The position numbers were made by a program, and so were the translations under genes. Below are positions 59,220 through 64,000 of a stretch of DNA of 64,000 nt, piece after piece (the first letter of the stretch is position 1; every line of letters starts with the position of its first letter). Source of the DNA: Arbacia lixula. Its lineage: Eukaryota; Echinodermata; Echinoidea; Arbacioida; Arbaciidae. A model generated the notes under the pieces. That model had not been told where the DNA came from. It ran no database searches and worked only from the letters and a program-made list of their open reading frames with translations. Where the stretch lies: contig OZ022596.1 in assembly GCA_963669155.1 (NCBI GenBank), positions 2,429,376 to 2,493,375 on the forward strand, in the 5' to 3' direction.

Positions 59220-62200
59220 GAAGATTAAGTTACTGCTTAAGTTTAAGTTTAAGATTAAGTTCGAAGATTTCAATCTTATTTAACAAAACAAAAGCAATAT
59301 TTTTCACCATAAGAGAATTTTAGAGAGTGTCATGTAAATGTTATGTTTCGTGGTACACATAATTGTTGCTACAGGTACATTGTAGCTTAGGTACAAAGGG
59401 TCTGAGGTACAAAGGGTCTGAGGTGACAGCGCTACCCAGTCTATTAACAACTAGGTCTGGTAACACAGACTATGCCCTAGACTATGACATCATAGTTCCT
59501 CTGACTGAGGAGCGAGGATCAACGAACTAAAACATAGGCTTTCTAGCTCTGTGGCAAGGATGGGATTGGGGCATAGTCTCTGTTACCAGACATAATTTCG
59601 AATAGACTGTTTGATCCTCAAGTTGGCAGCAATTTAGCCTCAGTACTATAGGCTGTGAGGTGCACAGAATTGAGATTAAACAAAATCATTTAGACCCTTT
59701 GGGAAATACTATGCTACCTGGCATGTGTTATAATGTAAAGAATGATTTTCACTGCATGGTTATGTCATGAAACCCATCCAGGTCTGCACAAAAGACTAGT
59801 TGACATGTACCAAAGGGCGGGCTGTGTGTGTTTGTGTGTGTGTGTGTGTGTGTCTGTGTGTGTGTGTGTGGTGTGTATAATGTACCTTGCATGCAGAGTG
59901 CAGCTAGCTGGGTCTAGGATTGGGCTATTTTTGGCAACCAATAGGAGCCCTAGCTGGCCGGCTGGCAGGTTACAAATTTTGAAAACATCAGAATGTGACT
60001 GGCGGTTGGAGGGGCAAAATATACCATCTTCATCTCTGTAATATCCTACAAAGTCAAGCAACATCAGGTAAGGCCTTGTGGTATTTACTAGGATAGGATT
60101 ATTGTGAAGTTGAATATAGCTAGTACATGTTTCTTACATAATCATTGTCACTAGAGTAGAGTCACACTAGCTGACAAACAGCTCTGCAAGCTAGCCCATA
60201 TAGCTATTCCCATGTACTAACAATGGTGTTAGTATTGTACGTGTACAAGAGTTATCCTGTCGACCGTTTTAATTATTCCTGTCTTCCGTGATATTCTCAA
60301 GTGCTATTGTAGTCAAGTTAGTTACTCTAGATCCTACTGTGTAGGATAAAAATCATTATCTTGACTCAAGTTTTGGGGACGGGGTGCTGACCACAGTCTT
60401 GTCAAGTCTTGTTTGTGCCAAACAATTACATGTAGATCTAGATCTATTCTACGTCTACTTTGTTAGTGAGCATGATTGTTGGTCATAGGTATGCATGGAG
60501 TAATTATAGGTCGACCAGCCCGCTCAAACATGAGCTGGCTTTGGAGCAAGAGAGTCGAGATTAGCAGTGATTTGATTAGTTGTTGATTTTGGCAATTCTG
60601 TACGTAACTCGAAACTCGAATCTATTGCACACATTTTGGTTTGGTAAACATTTGGAAAATGGCTTGGTAAAAATCACAAAAATACTCTTAGTCTTACCAA
60701 GTATCTTTTTTAGCCAGCGTAACAGGTACCTGAAAGGTTGCTTTCTGTGCCACAGTGATTATAGACGGGTATGTAATTTTCACATTCTAACTTTTGCTGG
60801 TTTCAAAACAGTATGTGTCATCAATACTAAGCCTTGTTGGTATCAATATCAAGCCTCATTCAAAATGTACGAGCGCCTGCATATCGATAACGGAAGCAAA
60901 TTTTTTGAAGCCAGCAAAAGTATGCAAAAATATACCTACCTATCTAAATTGCTGATTTTGACACAGAAATGCCAGCTGGCTTAAGGATTATACTAACTTG
61001 GTAAGGCAGAAGATTTTTGTGATTTCTATTATGCAGCCATTTTCCCAAACGGCTTTGCAAATCAAAATGATGTGATTTTAAAATGCTCGACGGAGCATAC
61101 CCCACGCTATACAGCGTGGATTTCCTCATAGGGCTAGCTAGGAGTAAGGAGTACGCTGTGAAAAACGGCTGCTAACTGATGGTGGTGGAATCTATGATTT
61201 ACCTCGTTACGGATGATAGGCAAGAACTAAGATTTACCCTGACCTTCTTTCTTCAAAATGGAAAGCCATCCCATATGTGATGTGTTCATTTAAATAGCTC
61301 ATTGCTGATATGTTAAATTATGCTGTCTAAAATACTGATGTGATTTTATTCCCTTTTTAATTTCTTCAGATTTGTACATGGAGGGAGGGTAGCCACTACA
61401 AAGATAAATAGAGCATGCTGGAACAACACACATGTACTATCACCCGCTGGAATGTCTACAGCAGTGAGGATCGTGGAATATCCCATGCCCTGGAGGAACA
61501 CAGGTTTGTAATTAGTACATGTATATAACTCACTTTCCATAGTTAATGCTGTGTAAAACATCAATCATAATTTAAAGGTACTAAATTAAAGTGCTCTTAG
61601 GCAATCGATTTAAGGTGATGATATCTTTAAAACTTTGGTGAATTATAATTATGTTGCAACATATTGAGGGCAATTCAAATGTTATAGAGAATGAAATCTG
61701 ACTGAAAATTACCAAAGCAGTAAGCATGCATGCGGACACTTGGCCGGATGATCATTAATTTTAGTCCCAGTCATGAATTGAAGAATGCTGGAACAATTAG
61801 TCAAATAAAACGACTTGTACGTGAGGTGGCATGACTAACTTAGTACAATGAAATGTGAAACAAGCCCTTCTTTCACCACAATTAACTAGACTATCTGATA
61901 CATGTATTAAATGTTATCAATTTTGTTTTTCATGCTCAAAAATAAATGGTATTTCTAGCATTTGCATGCCAGTAAAATGTTTAATTATACACATACATTC
62001 TATATCTTTGTTCTTTTACGGGGCACATGCTTTTAGTTTTAAAAAACCCAACTATGTACGTAGTAATTTTGCACTATCTTGATTAAAAAGTTACTTCTTA
62101 TGACTTTCAACATATTTTTAATAATTTGTTTTCTCTTTATGTTCTCAGGGCTACATAATCTTCTTGTCCAAATGAGGGAAGGCGATCTGGTACTGTCTCT

Positions 62201-62430
62201 GCCTGTTTGTGTTCCTCCATGCTGCCATCGGCAACAAACGACACATCAAGAGAGATAAGTAAGTGTCATAGATGTTGTTGATTGTTGTTTGTGGTAATAT
62301 TTCAATACATGTATTGCAATGCAATATTTTTGCATAAATTTTGGCATGTTAACTTCAAATCTTGAGCCAAGATATTACATGGTGCATCAATCCACCATGA
62401 ATTCATTTCCATTGATCTGACATTTTATTG
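59220..62430 (+). other. Interior of copy II with exon-like blocks
   Basis: Several stretches end or begin at good splice consensus: ACATCAG|GTAAGG near 60067; TTCTTCAG|ATTTGT (61371) to CACAG|GTTTGT (61502); TTCTCAG|GGCTAC (62149) to GATAA|GTAAGT (62259); and, just beyond, TTTTTCAG|CTCCAAACG (about 62701). The joined frame is not open throughout: AAATGAGGG places a stop in the frame that otherwise reads IWYCLCLFVFLHAAIGNK and, after the next junction, SKRPQERVILTKD. A non-coding transcript or a decayed captured gene would both fit. A TG repeat lies at 59823-59872 and a CAGCCCGCTC hairpin at 60515-60538. Confidence 0.35.
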
Positions 62431-63296
62431 AGTGATGATAACCATGACGTCCCAATTTTTGTTTTATTGTGAACTGTACACATGTTAAAAAAAAATACAA
62501 AATATAAGAAATTGACCTGCAGGACTATGAATATTAAGCTAATTAGCAACCGTTTTATACTATTGCAGGTTGTGGAATGCCATATTTTTCAAGAAAATAA
62601 CATATACTCACGCAATTTAGTACAGCACACAAATTAATATTGCTGTGGAAATCAAGATACATCTATTAATTTTTTTTTTTATTGTGTGTGTGCTTTTTCA
62701 GCTCCAAACGTCCTCAGGAGAGGGTGATTCTCACCAAGGATTAGGTGGTCGTAGTCAAGAGACTTGGGCAACAAGCTTCTCGTCATTGACGTGCTGACTT
62801 CCTCATCATTAACATGGAACGAGTGCAACTATAGTTTTTACATAATGGTGCAGATCGAGACCATCAACTGGCCTCTACCAGTTTGCTTCAGTGTGTTCTG
62901 TTTCAAATTGTTATTTCTTTAGTTTAAAAAAGAGTTTAATGTGATTCTTAATTTATTCAATGTAGGATCACCATGTTGTCATCATAAATCAGGTCGGCTA
63001 TTATGCCATTATGTCATTGTAAGTACATGTATACTCATACATGTAGCTGCTATGTATTTCATATTCTACCTCTTTCATGTGACTGCTTACTATAAAATTA
63101 AACCATATAACTGCATTTAATTTTTACGTGAATGAAGCTGACAACTCGTAATGGAGATATTGGAAACATTGGAGATTGTGATATATCCTAACATTGTACA
63201 ATAATTGTTTTGTTATTAAATTTTTTTTTACTATATAATTTTGTTTCTCATTCAGTCCGTCAAGACGTTTATGGACTTCAGTGATCAAGAGGCTGG

Positions 63297-63482
63297 GTGA
63301 TCGATTCTGAGAGTATAAGTTTATATGGTGTAACCACTGAGGGCTTATTTAACACAATCCATTTGCACAATGACTATGACAATGAGAGAATGGTTGACTC
63401 TGAAGTGGTGCACTGGAACTGGGAGAGTGGTTTGAGAAGTATCTTTGAATGGATCAATATTACAGTGTGTATCAATCCATGA
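63297..63482 (+). other. 61-codon ORF shared by both element copies
   Basis: Starts MIDSESISLYGV and ends NITVCINP. Copy I has the same frame at 33016-33198 with one net 3-base indel (VTEELF versus VTTEGLF). It could be the last exon of a gene carried by the element. With only two similar copies, conservation of the frame may simply reflect low divergence. Confidence 0.3.
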
Positions 63483-64000
63483 ACAACAAATACAACAATA
63501 TACATCACTCAGTAACAAAAATAGAAGAAAAATAGATTAACATGTCAAAAAATACCTTCTCTGAAAAAAATAGGAGAAAAATAGGCTTGTAACTAAAAAA
63601 ATAGGGGAAAAATATATTTCTTGAAATATATTTATTATATATTTTGCGAGACTTCTCTATTTTTTCGCTATTTTTTACTCGTTCCAAAACATATAGGAAA
63701 AAATAGTCTTTTTTTCTATTTTTATCCTATTTCCTATATATTTTTTTACTATTTTTTGACTATTTTTAGGGAAAGAAAATAGAGAAAAAATATATTTTTT
63801 GGTCTATTTTTTAACTATTTTTAAAACTATTTTTTGACTATTTTATTAAGACTAGGGCATACACAAAATTGATTCGCTCGGTCAAGCTAGCTTCAAGCAA
63901 AACTTAGTAGGGTTCGAATGCACGTACGCACAATCGCCGTGTACAAAACAGCAACCTGACGTAGTATTTTCCCGAAGGAGCAGGGCAATCCCGTGGTGTA

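Larger units (their letters stand above)
58620..63857 (+). mobile_element. CTATTTTT-ended element, copy II (long form)
   Basis: CCCTAGTA at the left and GACTAGGG at the right, each flanked by CA (58618-58619 and 63858-63859), again a 2-bp duplication. The left zone holds four to five tandem copies of an ~85-bp unit (58810-59215; shared core CTACTTCNTCTGACATTGCC). The right zone mirrors copy I. The 59220-62420 interior is absent from copy I and contains exon-like blocks. No transposase is recognised. Confidence 0.8.

Overview
The window reads as nuclear DNA of a marine invertebrate deuterostome, most likely an echinoderm and probably sea-urchin-like. The reasons are AT-rich DNA with scattered simple repeats, APE-type LINEs (one with an N-terminal 2A-like peptide), many foldback/MITE-type elements, tRNA- and 5S-like repeats, and small phase-0 exons split by introns of up to about 21 kb. 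The taxon is an inference; no sequence in the window names it. There are no operons or CRISPR arrays, and nothing looks bacterial.

One host gene can be assembled, on the minus strand from 51538 to 24827. Five exons join in phase 0 to give a protein of about 190 residues with four membrane segments, closest in layout to the MS4A/CD20-like family. Its 21.4 kb second intron (27692-49113) holds much of the repeat content described below.

Layout. 0-9.5 kb: foldback elements, a mariner-like remnant (2497-3391), an array of a TTGATATCAA palindrome (3735-5727), a TIR element with a first-exon-like ORF (6197-7050), and a 15-bp minisatellite of about 1.45 kb (7462-8915). The group lies between long inverted arms (258-830 and 8958-9446). 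9.5-16.5 kb: degenerate LINE ends and a duplicated unit, one copy of which is interrupted by a full-length, apparently intact LINE (11940-15877, 1142-aa ORF, 9-bp target duplication). 18.4-24.6 kb: a foldback element, a tRNA-like repeat and a degenerate LINE. 24.8-27.7 kb: the last three exons of the tetraspan gene. 29.0-33.6 kb: a large element with CTATTTTT-rich ends, invaded by a TIR element that carries a 5S-rRNA-like hairpin and is itself hit by smaller elements. 34.7-36.5 kb: an L1/Tx1-like LINE tail. 38.5-49.1 kb: a diverged segmental duplication carrying two copies of a foldback family whose ends and interior repeat GGCAAAAGARCGTA; a third copy is at 49.9-51.1 kb. 49.1-51.5 kb: the first two exons of the tetraspan gene. 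54-57.4 kb: a direct repeat flanking a RecQ-like helicase 5' fragment. 58.6-63.9 kb: a second, longer copy of the CTATTTTT-ended element with exon-like blocks.

The main biology is therefore one membrane-protein gene in a landscape of nested mobile elements. Several insertions can be dated relative to each other because an empty paralogous site is present in the same window. Coordinates of repeat edges were read by eye and are good to a few bases where TIRs or TSDs are named, otherwise to tens of bases.
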